Positions 52,159 through 60,746 of a stretch of 64,000 nucleotides of DNA are shown one piece after another. Each line of letters starts with the position of its first letter. Within the stretch, counting starts at the first letter, position 1. The stretch spans positions 186,001-250,000 of the forward strand of contig NZ_WELI01000006.1 in assembly GCF_009184635.1 (NCBI RefSeq), in the 5' to 3' direction. The position numbers and the translations under genes are program-made. The DNA is from Rudanella paleaurantiibacter (GTDB lineage Bacteria > Bacteroidota > Bacteroidia > Cytophagales > Spirosomataceae). The notes beneath the pieces were generated by a model that was not told where the DNA came from, searched no databases, and was given only the letters and a program-made list of their open reading frames with translations.

Positions 52159-53028
52159 CTACAGGCGCACCCAGTCTGCCGGAATCAGGTCCGCCGTGTT
52201 CCAGGGTTTATTCCGAAACCATTGTTTGGGGGCAATCACCCGTTTGTTGGGGCGCGGGTTGAGCCAGGCTCCCCACCAGCTAAACGAACTGTTGGCAATG
52301 ATGTGATGATGGCAAAGGCTCATCAGTTGCAGGTCGTCCACGTCGGCGTCGGGGCCGGTGTTTTCGACGAGTACGTGCGGGCGCTCAAAGCGCATGTGCT
52401 GCCGTACCCACTCGGGGTCATCGCTAAACACAAACAGAGTCGCGTCGGGAAAATGCGCGCTCATCCGGGCCAAAGCAGCCTCGTAATAGGCATCGTTGAG
52501 GGCGCCGAATGACTGGCTAAACTCCGGGTGGCTCACATAGTCGCCCCGGCGGATATGCACCGAAACCGGCACCGGGGTTTGCTCAATCTGTTGCTGGTAC
52601 TGAGCGTACATCGGGCCGGGCTGACGCCTGAACGTCAACTCCTGCCGAATGGCCGGGGTATTGGCCGCAAAATACCCTTCCGATTGCCAGAAGCCGTCCA
52701 GCGTGATAAATGCCCCTTTGGTGTTAGGTACGCTGGGGTCAAGGTGAAAATGCCGCTCTTTGCGGGTATCGAAAAGAGGGCGCAACGACCGGCCGGGCAA
52801 CAAACGGGTGGCTTTAGACACGTACAGCCAGGGCGAATAATCGAGCAGGTCGTAGTCAATCGAAAACCGGTCGAGTTTGAACTGGCGGGGGGTATCGGTT
52901 TCGTAGGTTTGGTGATAGTAGCGCAGGTCGAACCAAAGCCGGGTCTGGTTCTGGATGGCCAAATGCCGCCCCAGCGCGTATTGAAACAACTGGTTGCCCA
53001 AGCCGCTTGTGATTTTTGCAATAACCAT
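52159..53028 (-). CDS. Alpha-1,2-fucosyltransferase (GT11)
   Basis: 289 residues. GT11 enzymes transfer L-fucose from GDP-fucose in alpha-1,2 linkage. The family motifs are clear: start motif ITSGLGNQLFQYALGRHLA (about 6-24), the GDP-fucose site VSVHIRRGDYVSHPEF (about 155-170, HxRRxDY), LFVFSDDPEWVRQHM (about 195-210), and the C-terminal SLCHHHIIANSSFSWWGAWLN (about 240-260) with the conserved NSSFSWW. Cytosolic. Last gene of the minus-strand operon. It implies fucose in the glycan, but no GDP-fucose synthesis genes (gmd, fcl) are in view. Confidence 0.94.
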   Translation of the reverse strand: MVIAKITSGLGNQLFQYALGRHLAIQNQTRLWFDLRYYHQTYETDTPRQFKLDRFSIDYDLLDYSPWLYVSKATRLLPGRSLRPLFDTRKERHFHLDPSVPNTKGAFITLDGFWQSEGYFAANTPAIRQELTFRRQPGPMYAQYQQQIEQTPVPVSVHIRRGDYVSHPEFSQSFGALNDAYYEAALARMSAHFPDATLFVFSDDPEWVRQHMRFERPHVLVENTGPDADVDDLQLMSLCHHHIIANSSFSWWGAWLNPRPNKRVIAPKQWFRNKPWNTADLIPADWVRL

Positions 53029-53049
53029 ACAGGTTGATCCGGTCGGGGG

Positions 53050-54003
53050 TTAAAAATACTGGTCTACGTACGCGAAAACCTCTTCTGTACTTTTGGCGTG
53101 CAGAATTTTGGCGCCCGAGAACGCTGGGAAAAGGGTGCTGTATTCGTCGAAAGCGTGCTCGAATCCACCGCCGGGGTGCGACAGAATCACGTTGATACCC
53201 CCGAAGTAACTGGCGAGGGCGGCCGTACCGCCGTGCATCGAGACAAACCGGTCGGCGTTGGCGTACACCATCAGTTGCAGATGGTTGTAGTTAGCTACCT
53301 GCGTGCGGTATTGCTCGAAGAGGTCGTTCATGAGCAGTACTTCGGGGTGGTTGGCCCGAAGCCAGGCATGTTCGCCCAAATCCATAATTTCGCTGTTGTC
53401 CAGCACAATTTGCCCCGATAGCGGCCGGTTATACACAATCTGATAAGTTCTTTTTAACCGCGAGATCAGCCGGTCGAGGGCGTCGATACTCAAAAAATTA
53501 ACGGGTGGGCGGTCCCACTCAATGTTGTACTTGTTGGCAATCACCAGCAGCGGTTTGTTGTACACAAACAGGTTGTTGCGGTAATGGCTTTTAAACGGGG
53601 GTGGGGTCCACTTGCCAAAATCGTACGTTGGGCTGTGGGTCATGTTAGGCACGTCGTAGCTGTCGTAGCCTTTCTGCCAGATTCGCTCGGTATAGCGTTC
53701 GGTGTGGTTCTCGCTGAAATAGTAAAACGGCTTTGTGTTGGCGCAACCGATGGTTTGCTTTAGGGTGCCATTGCGGTGGTGCCAGTACGCAAAGGGCAGG
53801 CAATAGCGCAATTCCTGGTCAAACTCGCCCTGAAACGAAATCACTTTGTACGGCTTTCGGGTGAGGTAATCGCGCCGAACGAAGCGAAGTTGATTGAGCC
53901 GGGCAAACCAGTTGTCGCGGATAAAATACGGTAGATCGCCCCGGTACTGCGGGTACCGGATAGCGGCCATAACGTACAGGAATTTGAGCAGAAGTCGTTG
54001 CAT
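53050..54003 (-). CDS. Glycan-locus protein of unknown family, possibly a glycosyltransferase
   Basis: 317 residues, rich in Tyr/Asn/His/Arg, with no signal peptide but a hydrophobic start (LLLKFLYVMAAI). I do not recognise the family with confidence. The C-terminal half has SMHGGTAALASYFGGINVILSHPGG (about 257-281), reminiscent of the 'HGxxxxN/LA' nucleotide-sugar region of GT61-like or capsule transferases. The N-terminal third has many aromatic residues (YWHHRNGTLKQTIGC, FYYFSENH). Its position between a GT4 and a GT11 in a glycan operon makes a transferase role likely, but this is inference. No overlap with neighbours (21- and 18-bp gaps). Confidence 0.75.
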   Translation of the reverse strand: MQRLLLKFLYVMAAIRYPQYRGDLPYFIRDNWFARLNQLRFVRRDYLTRKPYKVISFQGEFDQELRYCLPFAYWHHRNGTLKQTIGCANTKPFYYFSENHTERYTERIWQKGYDSYDVPNMTHSPTYDFGKWTPPPFKSHYRNNLFVYNKPLLVIANKYNIEWDRPPVNFLSIDALDRLISRLKRTYQIVYNRPLSGQIVLDNSEIMDLGEHAWLRANHPEVLLMNDLFEQYRTQVANYNHLQLMVYANADRFVSMHGGTAALASYFGGINVILSHPGGGFEHAFDEYSTLFPAFSGAKILHAKSTEEVFAYVDQYF

Positions 54004-54021
54004 ACAAGCTATGGGAGAGGG

Positions 54022-55164
54022 CTAAACAGAGGGTGTCGGCTCGCCGACGTGCTGTTGGTAAACTGCCATCAACTGGCAGGCGGTATGTTGCCAGGAGAAC
54101 GCGTTGGCCCGCTCAAGGCCCCGTTCGCGCAACTGCGCCCGCAACTCGGCCGAGTCGAGGAGCCGGTGGAGTTGGTGGGTCATTTCGTCGGTGGAGGCCG
54201 GGTTGGCCAACAGGGCCGCATCGCCGGCTACTTCGGGCATGGCCGAGGTGCTGGCAGTCAGTACGGGGGTACCGCAGGCCATCGACTCCAGAATAGGCAA
54301 CCCGAAGCTTTCGCGAAGAGACGGACACAAAAACACGCTGGCGGCATTGTAAACCACTGGCAGCAGCGTGTTCGGAATGTACCCACACAGCAAAATATCG
54401 TTGGTCAGCGCCCGGCCGCCAATCTGGTCGAGCAAGCCATTGACGTACTCGGCCGATACATTGGCCATCACGAGTGGGAGAGTTAGTAACCCTTTGTTTT
54501 TCAGGATCAATAAAGCCTTCAATACGCCAACGACGTTTTTCTTGGGGTCGGTATTGCCCAGAAAAAAGATGAACTCGGTCGGGAGTCGAAACCGCTCGCG
54601 TACCTGCGCCAGGGTGTCTGCATCGGTAATAACCCGAAACTGCCGACTGACCGCATTGTGCACCGTAACCACCCGCTCGGCGGGCAACCGGAGGTGTTCG
54701 ATAATCCGTTGCCGCTCGTAGTCTGAGACCGTGACAATACAGTCGGCTTTTTTTACAACGGCGGGGACGTTCCAGCGCCGATACCCGTTGCCCAGCCGCT
54801 GATACCAGTTGCCGCCCACGATGGCTTTTTCCAGAAAAATAATGTCGTGCAGGGTAATCACGAGCGGAGCCGAAACCCGCAGCGGGGCCGTGTTGGCCGT
54901 GCAGTGCAGCAGGTCGGGCTGGTAGGTTTTTACGGCTTTAGGCAGCGTAAACTGCTCCCAGAGGGGGTAAGCTCCGCCCGGTAGTTCGATAATCTGAATA
55001 TTTGGGGCCGTAGGCAGACCGGTGCGGTCGGTATCGGGTCGGGCAAATACCAGAAACTCGTGTTGGGGGTACTCGGCCAGGGCGCGAATCGTTTCGACGG
55101 CTACGATATCCATACCGTGTTTGTGGGGACGCAGGAGCCGCTGGGCCTCAATACCAATTCTCAT
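54022..55164 (-). CDS. Glycosyltransferase family 4
   Basis: 380 residues from the ATG at 55164; the longer frame (to 55191) is rejected because the ATG at 55164 overlaps the preceding stop by 4 bases (ATGA) and gives the standard start MRIGIEAQRLLRPHKHGMDIVA. GT-B fold: HCTANTAPLRVSAPLVITLHDIIFLE (about 88-113) in the acceptor lobe; donor lobe with FFLGNTDPKKNVVGVLKAL (about 205-223) and the EX7E motif ESFGLPILESMACGTPVLTA (about 283-302). Retaining nucleotide-sugar transferase of the mannosyl/rhamnosyl type; exact sugar unknown. Second gene of the minus-strand operon. Confidence 0.93.
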   Translation of the reverse strand: MRIGIEAQRLLRPHKHGMDIVAVETIRALAEYPQHEFLVFARPDTDRTGLPTAPNIQIIELPGGAYPLWEQFTLPKAVKTYQPDLLHCTANTAPLRVSAPLVITLHDIIFLEKAIVGGNWYQRLGNGYRRWNVPAVVKKADCIVTVSDYERQRIIEHLRLPAERVVTVHNAVSRQFRVITDADTLAQVRERFRLPTEFIFFLGNTDPKKNVVGVLKALLILKNKGLLTLPLVMANVSAEYVNGLLDQIGGRALTNDILLCGYIPNTLLPVVYNAASVFLCPSLRESFGLPILESMACGTPVLTASTSAMPEVAGDAALLANPASTDEMTHQLHRLLDSAELRAQLRERGLERANAFSWQHTACQLMAVYQQHVGEPTPSV

Positions 55165-55940
55165 GATTCGTCGGGGTGAGCCGGGCACCACCTACTGAAG
55201 CAGGCCGGGTCGATTTCGTAAAAACAAACGGTTTGCGGGCCGTCGGGCAGGGCAAGGGCCGCCGGGTAGCCCTGGTCTACCGAAAAGGGATACACGCGCC
55301 AGTGCCCGTCTGCGCCGAGTAGGCCCGCATCGGTACGGTGGGTGCCCTCCTGCGCCGGAATCGCCATCAGATGGTCGTTCATACCCTGTCCTGTAGCTTT
55401 CATCAAGGCTTCTTTTCGCGTCCAGAACTGGTAAAAAAGGGTCTGCGCATCCGGGCTCTGCACCAGGGCCCGCTGTTCGGCCGGACTTAATATGGACGAA
55501 AAAAGGTCGCTGACGTCAACATCGGCCCGCATAAATTCTATATCGACGCCCACCGGAACACGCCCGGCCGCCAGTACAATCCAGGTCCCAGAGTGTGAGA
55601 TATTGAGGTGGAGCTGCGGGTGGTCGGGCAGGAAGGGCTTGCCCGTTGTGCCCGTATCTATGCGGATTTCTGCCGGATTTTGCCCGGAGAATACGCCCGC
55701 CAGCAGCCTAAACAAGCCCCGCCCGACCACAAACCGGTGCTGGTCGGCCGTGAATCGGAACCGGTCGGCCCGCTCGCGTTCGGCGGGTTGCAGGAGCGTT
55801 GCCCAGAGAGCCACGGTGGCCGCTTCGGTGGGGAGCGGCATTCGGAAAACAGAAACAGTATCGGGAGCTGGCGCGAGGGGCTGTCCGGGTTGCCAGAGTG
55901 CCGAAACCGATGAATGACAAGTGACAAGAGCCGTTTGCAT
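55161..55940 (-). CDS. 4'-phosphopantetheinyl transferase, Sfp type
   Basis: 259 residues from the ATG at 55940 (the frame to 56075 would run into the divergent gene's leader). Sfp-type enzymes attach phosphopantetheine from CoA to carrier proteins of NRPS/PKS or fatty acid synthase. Pseudo-dimer with motifs TGKPFLPDHPQLHLNISHSG (about 125-144; KP..NISHS), VPVGVDIEFMR (about 153-163; metal Asp-x-Glu), and FWTRKEALMKATGQG (about 200-214; WxxKEA). A carrier domain target is in view: the NRPS PCP at about 61.7 kb. It heads the GT operon and overlaps the GT4 gene by 4 bp, an unusual partner for glycosyltransferases. Confidence 0.92.
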   Translation of the reverse strand: MQTALVTCHSSVSALWQPGQPLAPAPDTVSVFRMPLPTEAATVALWATLLQPAERERADRFRFTADQHRFVVGRGLFRLLAGVFSGQNPAEIRIDTGTTGKPFLPDHPQLHLNISHSGTWIVLAAGRVPVGVDIEFMRADVDVSDLFSSILSPAEQRALVQSPDAQTLFYQFWTRKEALMKATGQGMNDHLMAIPAQEGTHRTDAGLLGADGHWRVYPFSVDQGYPAALALPDGPQTVCFYEIDPACFSRWCPAHPDES

Positions 55941-56038
55941 GGGATAAAAGTAAGCGGATTTGAGAAGTTCTGTCGGGTTATTTAATCCATAGCGCAGGTT
56001 GGGTGACTGTGGTAAGCCGCCAACGTCTAAAGAGAAGC

Positions 56039-57037
56039 ATGCCCGCCCATTTTGTATTACGCCTGAAAACGGCAAAACGGCTACGCCGATCTGTTTGCCT
56101 GGTTGCTGGCTGGTTTGGGGTTTTCACCTTTACCACCGGCCAGCACAGTGCTGCCCAGTCGTGTTCGGGTGCTACGGCCGAAGTGCTCATTCGTGAGTCG
56201 TTTGGCACGGCCGAAGCCACGGCTTCGCTGAGTGGCCGCACCTCGTACCAATACGTGACCAAAGCCTGCCCCGACAATGGCGAGTACACCATTGCGTCGG
56301 CCGTTGACCGTACATGCTTCGGCTCGGTTTGGCACGGCCTGCCCACCGACCACACCGGCAATGCGGGCGGAGCCATGCTGATTGTGAACGGGTCGGATAG
56401 GCCGGGTGAATTTTTCCGGCAAACTATCCCCGGCCTGTGCGGGGGCACTACCTACGAGTTTTCGGTGTGGGGCCTCAATCTACTTCAGCCTAATAATTGT
56501 ACCGATTCTTCGCTGCCCAACCTCACCATCGAAATCGAAACGGCGGGAGGTCGCCCGCTTCGGCGCATCGATATTGGGTCTATCCCCGAAACGGTTACGC
56601 CCGAATGGCGTCGGTTTTCGGCTTCGTTTACCATGCCCGAAACCGATGAGCCCGTGTTGGTCAAACTCATCAACAATGCGGCTGCCGGTGGCTGTGGCAA
56701 TGATTTGGCCCTCGACGATCTGGAGCTGATTCGGTGCAGTGCCTGCCCACCCGAACCGGTGTATGTGCCCGATGCCTTCACCCCGAATCACGACGGACAC
56801 AACGACCGATTGGCCATTTATCTGGCCGAAGCGGTTTCGGTCGATATTAAGATTCTCGACCGGTGGGGGAGTCTTGTTTTCGCCAGCAATACCTTGTCGG
56901 AGCAGTGGGATGGCCGGTTTGGTGGTGTTGACTGCCCGCCGGGTGGGTACACCTGGATGGTCACTTACCGGGTTGCCGACTCGCCCACTACTACGTCTAC
57001 CTACGTCCGGTCGGGGCGTGTGATGCTGCTTCGTTAA
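56039..57037 (+). CDS. Secreted protein with type IX sorting domain (CHU_C / gliding motility-associated C-terminal)
   Basis: 332 residues from the ATG at 56039. A basic N-terminus and hydrophobic helix form a signal peptide (ending around HSAAQ, residue about 40). The middle (about 45-235) is a beta-sandwich with several Cys and the ENGT-like pattern of Bacteroidetes adhesins (GDNGEYT-type CPDNGEYTIAS, FRQTIPGLCGGTTYEFSVWGLN), CBM/discoidin-like. The C-terminal ~85 residues are a type B T9SS sorting domain: VYVPDAFTPNHDGHNDRLAIY, VDIKILDRWGSLVF, WDGRFGG, PPGGYTWMV. So it is predicted to be exported by T9SS and anchored or released at the surface. Three bases separate it from the glycosidase-like gene. 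Confidence 0.9.
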   Translation: MPAHFVLRLKTAKRLRRSVCLVAGWFGVFTFTTGQHSAAQSCSGATAEVLIRESFGTAEATASLSGRTSYQYVTKACPDNGEYTIASAVDRTCFGSVWHGLPTDHTGNAGGAMLIVNGSDRPGEFFRQTIPGLCGGTTYEFSVWGLNLLQPNNCTDSSLPNLTIEIETAGGRPLRRIDIGSIPETVTPEWRRFSASFTMPETDEPVLVKLINNAAAGGCGNDLALDDLELIRCSACPPEPVYVPDAFTPNHDGHNDRLAIYLAEAVSVDIKILDRWGSLVFASNTLSEQWDGRFGGVDCPPGGYTWMVTYRVADSPTTTSTYVRSGRVMLLR

Positions 57038-57040
57038 TCC

Positions 57041-59143
57041 ATGAAACCCTATTTTTTATCCTTGTCGGTGGTGTGTGTCGGGTTGTTATTTCTGCTCGAC
57101 GGCCCCCGTCGGCATGCTACACAAACGCCCGCATCGGTCCCTGTAGCCCGGCTCAAGCCCCACCAAATCCCCATCGACGGCCAACGTTGGTATCAAGTAG
57201 TGAATGCCCAGAATGGTCTCGCGGGGTTGTTCGACGGCATTACCGATCAGGCGGTACATACCGGGTACAACAAGCTGCTGAAAAATTACGATGCGTACTA
57301 CCCGCTGCGCGAGGGCGAAACCATGCGCATCGACAGCATCCGGCTCTACGATTATACCGATACGAATACCGATGCTCCGTTGACACTCTCGATCATCACC
57401 GCCGATTGGCAGCGAATACCGATTGCCCGGTTTATTGGCGATAAATACAAAGAATGGGTAGGCCCCGACCCCGCCCGCCCGAACACGTTTGCCCTGCCCA
57501 AGTCCGTAACCGGCGCCCGGTATCTGCTCCTGAATACGTCGGGCGCGTACCCATCGGAACTGGAGCTGTACGGTACTTACACGCCCGGCAAACAGCCCAC
57601 TAAAGCCCCGGCCCGCACGGGGACGCCGTTTCGGCAGGCCGTAGGGGTAAATATGTTCGAGTGGAATATGGAAGAGGCCGCCCGCTCGTGGGAGATTGAC
57701 GAGAGCCGGGTACCGGCCATTCGGGGGTTTGGGGCGGTACGGCACTACATGGATTGGGAAAAACTCGAAGCCCAACCCGGTCAGTACACCTACAACCTGA
57801 CCCTTAGCGGAGCCTGGAATTACGATGCTCTGTACGAACGGCTCCACCGCGAAGGGGTGGAGGTGCTGGCTTGTCTGAAAACGATTCCGAAATGGATGGA
57901 ACATACGTACCCGGCCGGGCAACGCGATTACGGCAACAACCCGGCTCCGTACGGCCGCGACCTGAGTAGGCCGCAATCGTACATCGAACAGGCACGGGTG
58001 GGATTTCAGTACATAGCCCGGTATGGGTCTAACAAACAGGTGAACCCCGCGCTGGTGAAAATCAGTACGGTAAAAACTTGGATGCCGCCCAATGAGAAGA
58101 AAATCGGGCTGGGCCTTATTCGCTACATCGAGTGCGAAAACGAGCGCGACCGCACCTGGGGCGGGCGTCAGGGCTACCAAACGGCCCGCGAGTACGCGGC
58201 TAATCTGTCGGCGTTCTATGATGGGCACAAAAACACGTTGGGGCCGGGCGTGGGCGTTAAAAACGCTGACCCGACCGTAACCGTCGTGATGGGCGGGCTG
58301 GCTTCACCAACGCTCGATTACCTGCGGGCTATGGTCGACTGGTGCCGCGAACACCGGGGCTACCGGCCCGATGGGCGGGTTGACCTTTGCTGGGACGTAA
58401 TCAACTACCACCTGTATGCCAACGACGCCCGTTCGTCGCAGGGCGGTGGGGGTACGCGCGGGGCTGCCCCTGAAGTGTCGGGTGTGGGTGAGCAGGCGGC
58501 CGCTTTTGTGCAACTGGCGCACGAACTGGCCTATGATATGCCTGTATGGATTACCGAAACGGGCTACGATACGCACCCCGGCAGTCCGTTTCATGCCATT
58601 CCGATTGGTGCTAAATCGGTGTTGCAGACCCAGGCCGACTGGATTTTACGGACGTCTCTCCTGTTTACCCGCGTGGGAGTGGCCCGCACGTTTTTCTACC
58701 AGTTGTACGACGATAACCCAAACAACCCGACTCAGTTTAGCTCGATGGGCCTCATCAACGGAAACAAAACCCGCAAGCCTGCGGCCGATTATCTGGCGCA
58801 GGCGCTCCGGCTCATGGGCAATTACGAGTACCGCCAAACCGTCAGCCAAAACTCGGTTGTGGTTGACCGTTACGAATACCGGGGCCAAACGTCCTATGTA
58901 TTGGTTGTTCCCGACGAGCAGGCCCGTACGGCTACGTACACGCTGCCCGTTCGGCCGGGCGATACCGTGCGCGTGTGCATCCCCGCGGCTGGCCGCGAAA
59001 CTATGCCCTGCACCAGCCGCGTAGCTACGTCGGGGCAACTGACGCTGACCGTAACCGAAACACCCACGTTTGTGATGTTGGGTAAGCCCGCAACCGGCCT
59101 CCGCGCACAAACCTCTCCATTGAAGACCTCTGCACCCCAATGA
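57041..59143 (+). CDS. Exported glycoside hydrolase-like protein, clan GH-A TIM barrel
   Basis: 700 residues. N-terminal hydrophobic segment (4-20) is a signal peptide or anchor. Residues about 45-190 form a beta-sandwich of F5/8-type/CBM style (GLFDGITDQAVHTGYN, DSIRLYDYTD, ARYLLLNTSGAYPSELELYGTY). The catalytic-type barrel covers about 200-600: RGFGAVRHYMDWEKLE, ALYERLHREGVEVLACLKTIPKWM, then IECENERDRTW (acid/base Glu about 364, after Asn in 'NE') and MPVWITETGYDTH (nucleophile Glu about 505). This two-Glu arrangement at strands 4 and 7 is that of clan GH-A (GH5/GH39-like). A small C-terminal beta domain ends the chain. Coupled to CHU_C gene upstream and Wzx downstream (4-bp overlap), so it may trim or modify the exported glycan (inference). 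Confidence 0.85.
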   Translation: MKPYFLSLSVVCVGLLFLLDGPRRHATQTPASVPVARLKPHQIPIDGQRWYQVVNAQNGLAGLFDGITDQAVHTGYNKLLKNYDAYYPLREGETMRIDSIRLYDYTDTNTDAPLTLSIITADWQRIPIARFIGDKYKEWVGPDPARPNTFALPKSVTGARYLLLNTSGAYPSELELYGTYTPGKQPTKAPARTGTPFRQAVGVNMFEWNMEEAARSWEIDESRVPAIRGFGAVRHYMDWEKLEAQPGQYTYNLTLSGAWNYDALYERLHREGVEVLACLKTIPKWMEHTYPAGQRDYGNNPAPYGRDLSRPQSYIEQARVGFQYIARYGSNKQVNPALVKISTVKTWMPPNEKKIGLGLIRYIECENERDRTWGGRQGYQTAREYAANLSAFYDGHKNTLGPGVGVKNADPTVTVVMGGLASPTLDYLRAMVDWCREHRGYRPDGRVDLCWDVINYHLYANDARSSQGGGGTRGAAPEVSGVGEQAAAFVQLAHELAYDMPVWITETGYDTHPGSPFHAIPIGAKSVLQTQADWILRTSLLFTRVGVARTFFYQLYDDNPNNPTQFSSMGLINGNKTRKPAADYLAQALRLMGNYEYRQTVSQNSVVVDRYEYRGQTSYVLVVPDEQARTATYTLPVRPGDTVRVCIPAAGRETMPCTSRVATSGQLTLTVTETPTFVMLGKPATGLRAQTSPLKTSAPQ

Positions 59144-60579
59144 GCAACAAAGAAAAGGCCATGGATGGCGGTAAATGGATCACGTTATCGACCGTGATCT
59201 CAACCGTGTTTCAGTTTGCGCAGGTCGCCCTGTTGGCCCGCCTGCTCAACCCGGCCGATTTTGGGGTAGTCAGTGTCAGCAACCTGATTATTGGCTTCTT
59301 CGGCGTGTTTGCCAACCTCGGTTTTTCCAACTCGATCATCTACAAACAGGAGAGCGACCGCACCGTACTGTCCACACTTTACTGGCTCAATATGCTCGTG
59401 GGGGCGTTCATTTTTGTGGTGATTCAGCTGGCAACACCCGCCATTGTCTCGTTTTACAGCGAGCCCCGGCTCGAACGGGTGCTGCATCTGTCATCGGGCT
59501 ATTTTCTGATTGTGTACATTGGGCAGCTGTACATGTTTTTGCTCGAAAAAGAGCTGCGCTTCCGGTCAGTTGCAACTGTCGATATTGCCGGAACCGTGAT
59601 TGGTGCGGGGGCTACGATTGTGTTGGCATACAGTGGTTTTCAGGAGCTATCGCTGATTATTGGGCAGTTGATCAGCCAGACCGTGAAGAGCGCCACGCAG
59701 GTAATTCTGGGTCGCCGGTATTTTAAGCCCGCCTTGCGGTTTTCGCTCAATCAGGTGCAGGAACACCTGCGTTTTGGCGTGTATAACCTGGGCGACGGGA
59801 TTCTGGGGTTTGTACAGTCTAACGCCGACAATTTCTTTATCGGCAGCATTCTGGGCGTGAAAATGCTGGGCTATTATACCCTGGCGTATCAGTTGGCTGT
59901 TTTTCCAATCAACCGGCTGAACCCCATTATCTTACAGGTGGCTTACCCCATTCTGGCCAAGATGAAGGACGATATTGAAGGGCTGAAACGAGCCTATCTG
60001 AAAATCTTGGACGTGCTTATTTTTTGTAATCTGCCCTTGCTGGCTGGCTTGTTTATCACCGCCGAAAGTGTTGTTCCGCTGATTTACGGGCCGGGCTGGC
60101 AGGAAACGACCCATCTGATTCAGATTTTCGTTTTCGTAAGCCTGTTTGCCTGCCTCAGCCACCCGCTGTTTACGCTGGCGTTTACGCGCGGCAAGCCCAA
60201 CCTTTTGTTTTATCTAAACCTGGCTACTCTGGTGGTGAAGATTCCGCTCGTGTATGTGCTGGGGCATTTGTACGGGGTAACGGGCATTGCCCTTTCGTTT
60301 CTGCTGGCGACCTTCTTCAACCTCGTGGCCAACTTTTTTCTGGTGCACTACCTCGTGGGCGATTTCTTCGGGCAGTTTCTCAAAAACTTCGTGCAGCCGT
60401 TGCTGTTTGGGGTAATCATGGTAGCGGTGATTGCCGCGTATAAAACCCTGGTAGGGTATGAGGGCATGGTGCATACCGTAGCGCAGATAGCCCTTGGGGG
60501 CCTTACGTACGTGAGCCTGACCCTCGCCTTCAAGTTTTCGTTTGCCGATTTGCGGGCTCTGCGTTTGGCTAAAAGCTAA
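59140..60579 (+). CDS. Lipopolysaccharide/exopolysaccharide flippase (Wzx, MOP superfamily)
   Basis: 479 residues with about 14 membrane helices. Wzx-type flippases move undecaprenyl-linked repeat units across the inner membrane. WzxC/Polysacc_synt_3 features: GGKWITLSTVISTVFQFAQVALLARLLNPADFGVVSV near the N-terminus (split motif), FANLGFSNSIIYKQE (about 60-74), ADNFFIGSILGVKMLGYYTLAYQL (about 230-253) and VYVLGHLYGVTGIALSFLLA (about 372-391). Start overlaps the glycosidase-like gene by 4 bp. With the Wzy-like protein it completes a Wzx/Wzy route. Export partners (Wza, Wzc) are absent from the window. Confidence 0.92.
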   Translation: MSNKEKAMDGGKWITLSTVISTVFQFAQVALLARLLNPADFGVVSVSNLIIGFFGVFANLGFSNSIIYKQESDRTVLSTLYWLNMLVGAFIFVVIQLATPAIVSFYSEPRLERVLHLSSGYFLIVYIGQLYMFLLEKELRFRSVATVDIAGTVIGAGATIVLAYSGFQELSLIIGQLISQTVKSATQVILGRRYFKPALRFSLNQVQEHLRFGVYNLGDGILGFVQSNADNFFIGSILGVKMLGYYTLAYQLAVFPINRLNPIILQVAYPILAKMKDDIEGLKRAYLKILDVLIFCNLPLLAGLFITAESVVPLIYGPGWQETTHLIQIFVFVSLFACLSHPLFTLAFTRGKPNLLFYLNLATLVVKIPLVYVLGHLYGVTGIALSFLLATFFNLVANFFLVHYLVGDFFGQFLKNFVQPLLFGVIMVAVIAAYKTLVGYEGMVHTVAQIALGGLTYVSLTLAFKFSFADLRALRLAKS

Positions 60580-60590
60580 ACATGATTTAG

Positions 60591-60741
60591 GATAACGTGA
60601 CTTACGAAAAGTTGCTGACAGTTAGGGCTTCGACAGGCTCAGCCTGACAGGATGCTCCCAAGGTTGCAGTCAGGCTGAGCCTGTCGAAGCCCTAAGCCGC
60701 ACCAGTGGACCGGGCAGCATTTTTCCGTAAGTCACGTTATC
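60591..60741. repeat. nested palindromic element (MITE-like with inner 27-bp hairpin)
   Basis: Outer arms: GATAACGTGACTTACG (60591-60606) and its complement (60726-60741), extended imperfectly for about 12 more bases per side. Inside is a second, perfect inverted repeat, 27 bp per arm (60622-60648 and 60669-60695; core GGCTTCGACAGGCTCAGCC), with a 20-base loop. A TTTA sequence flanks both sides closely (60586-60589, 60742-60745). It fills the gap between convergent flippase and NRPS genes and has no ORF. Confidence 0.75.
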
Positions 60742-60746
60742 TTTAC

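Noticed and set aside
55941-56075. N-terminal extension of the phosphopantetheinyl transferase
   Set aside because: It would overlap the leader and first codons of the divergent CHU_C gene; the ATG at 55940 gives a normal Sfp length.
57086-58228. Minus-strand ORF of about 380 codons opposite the glycosidase-like gene
   Set aside because: Shadow of the coupled plus-strand operon; no domain pattern.
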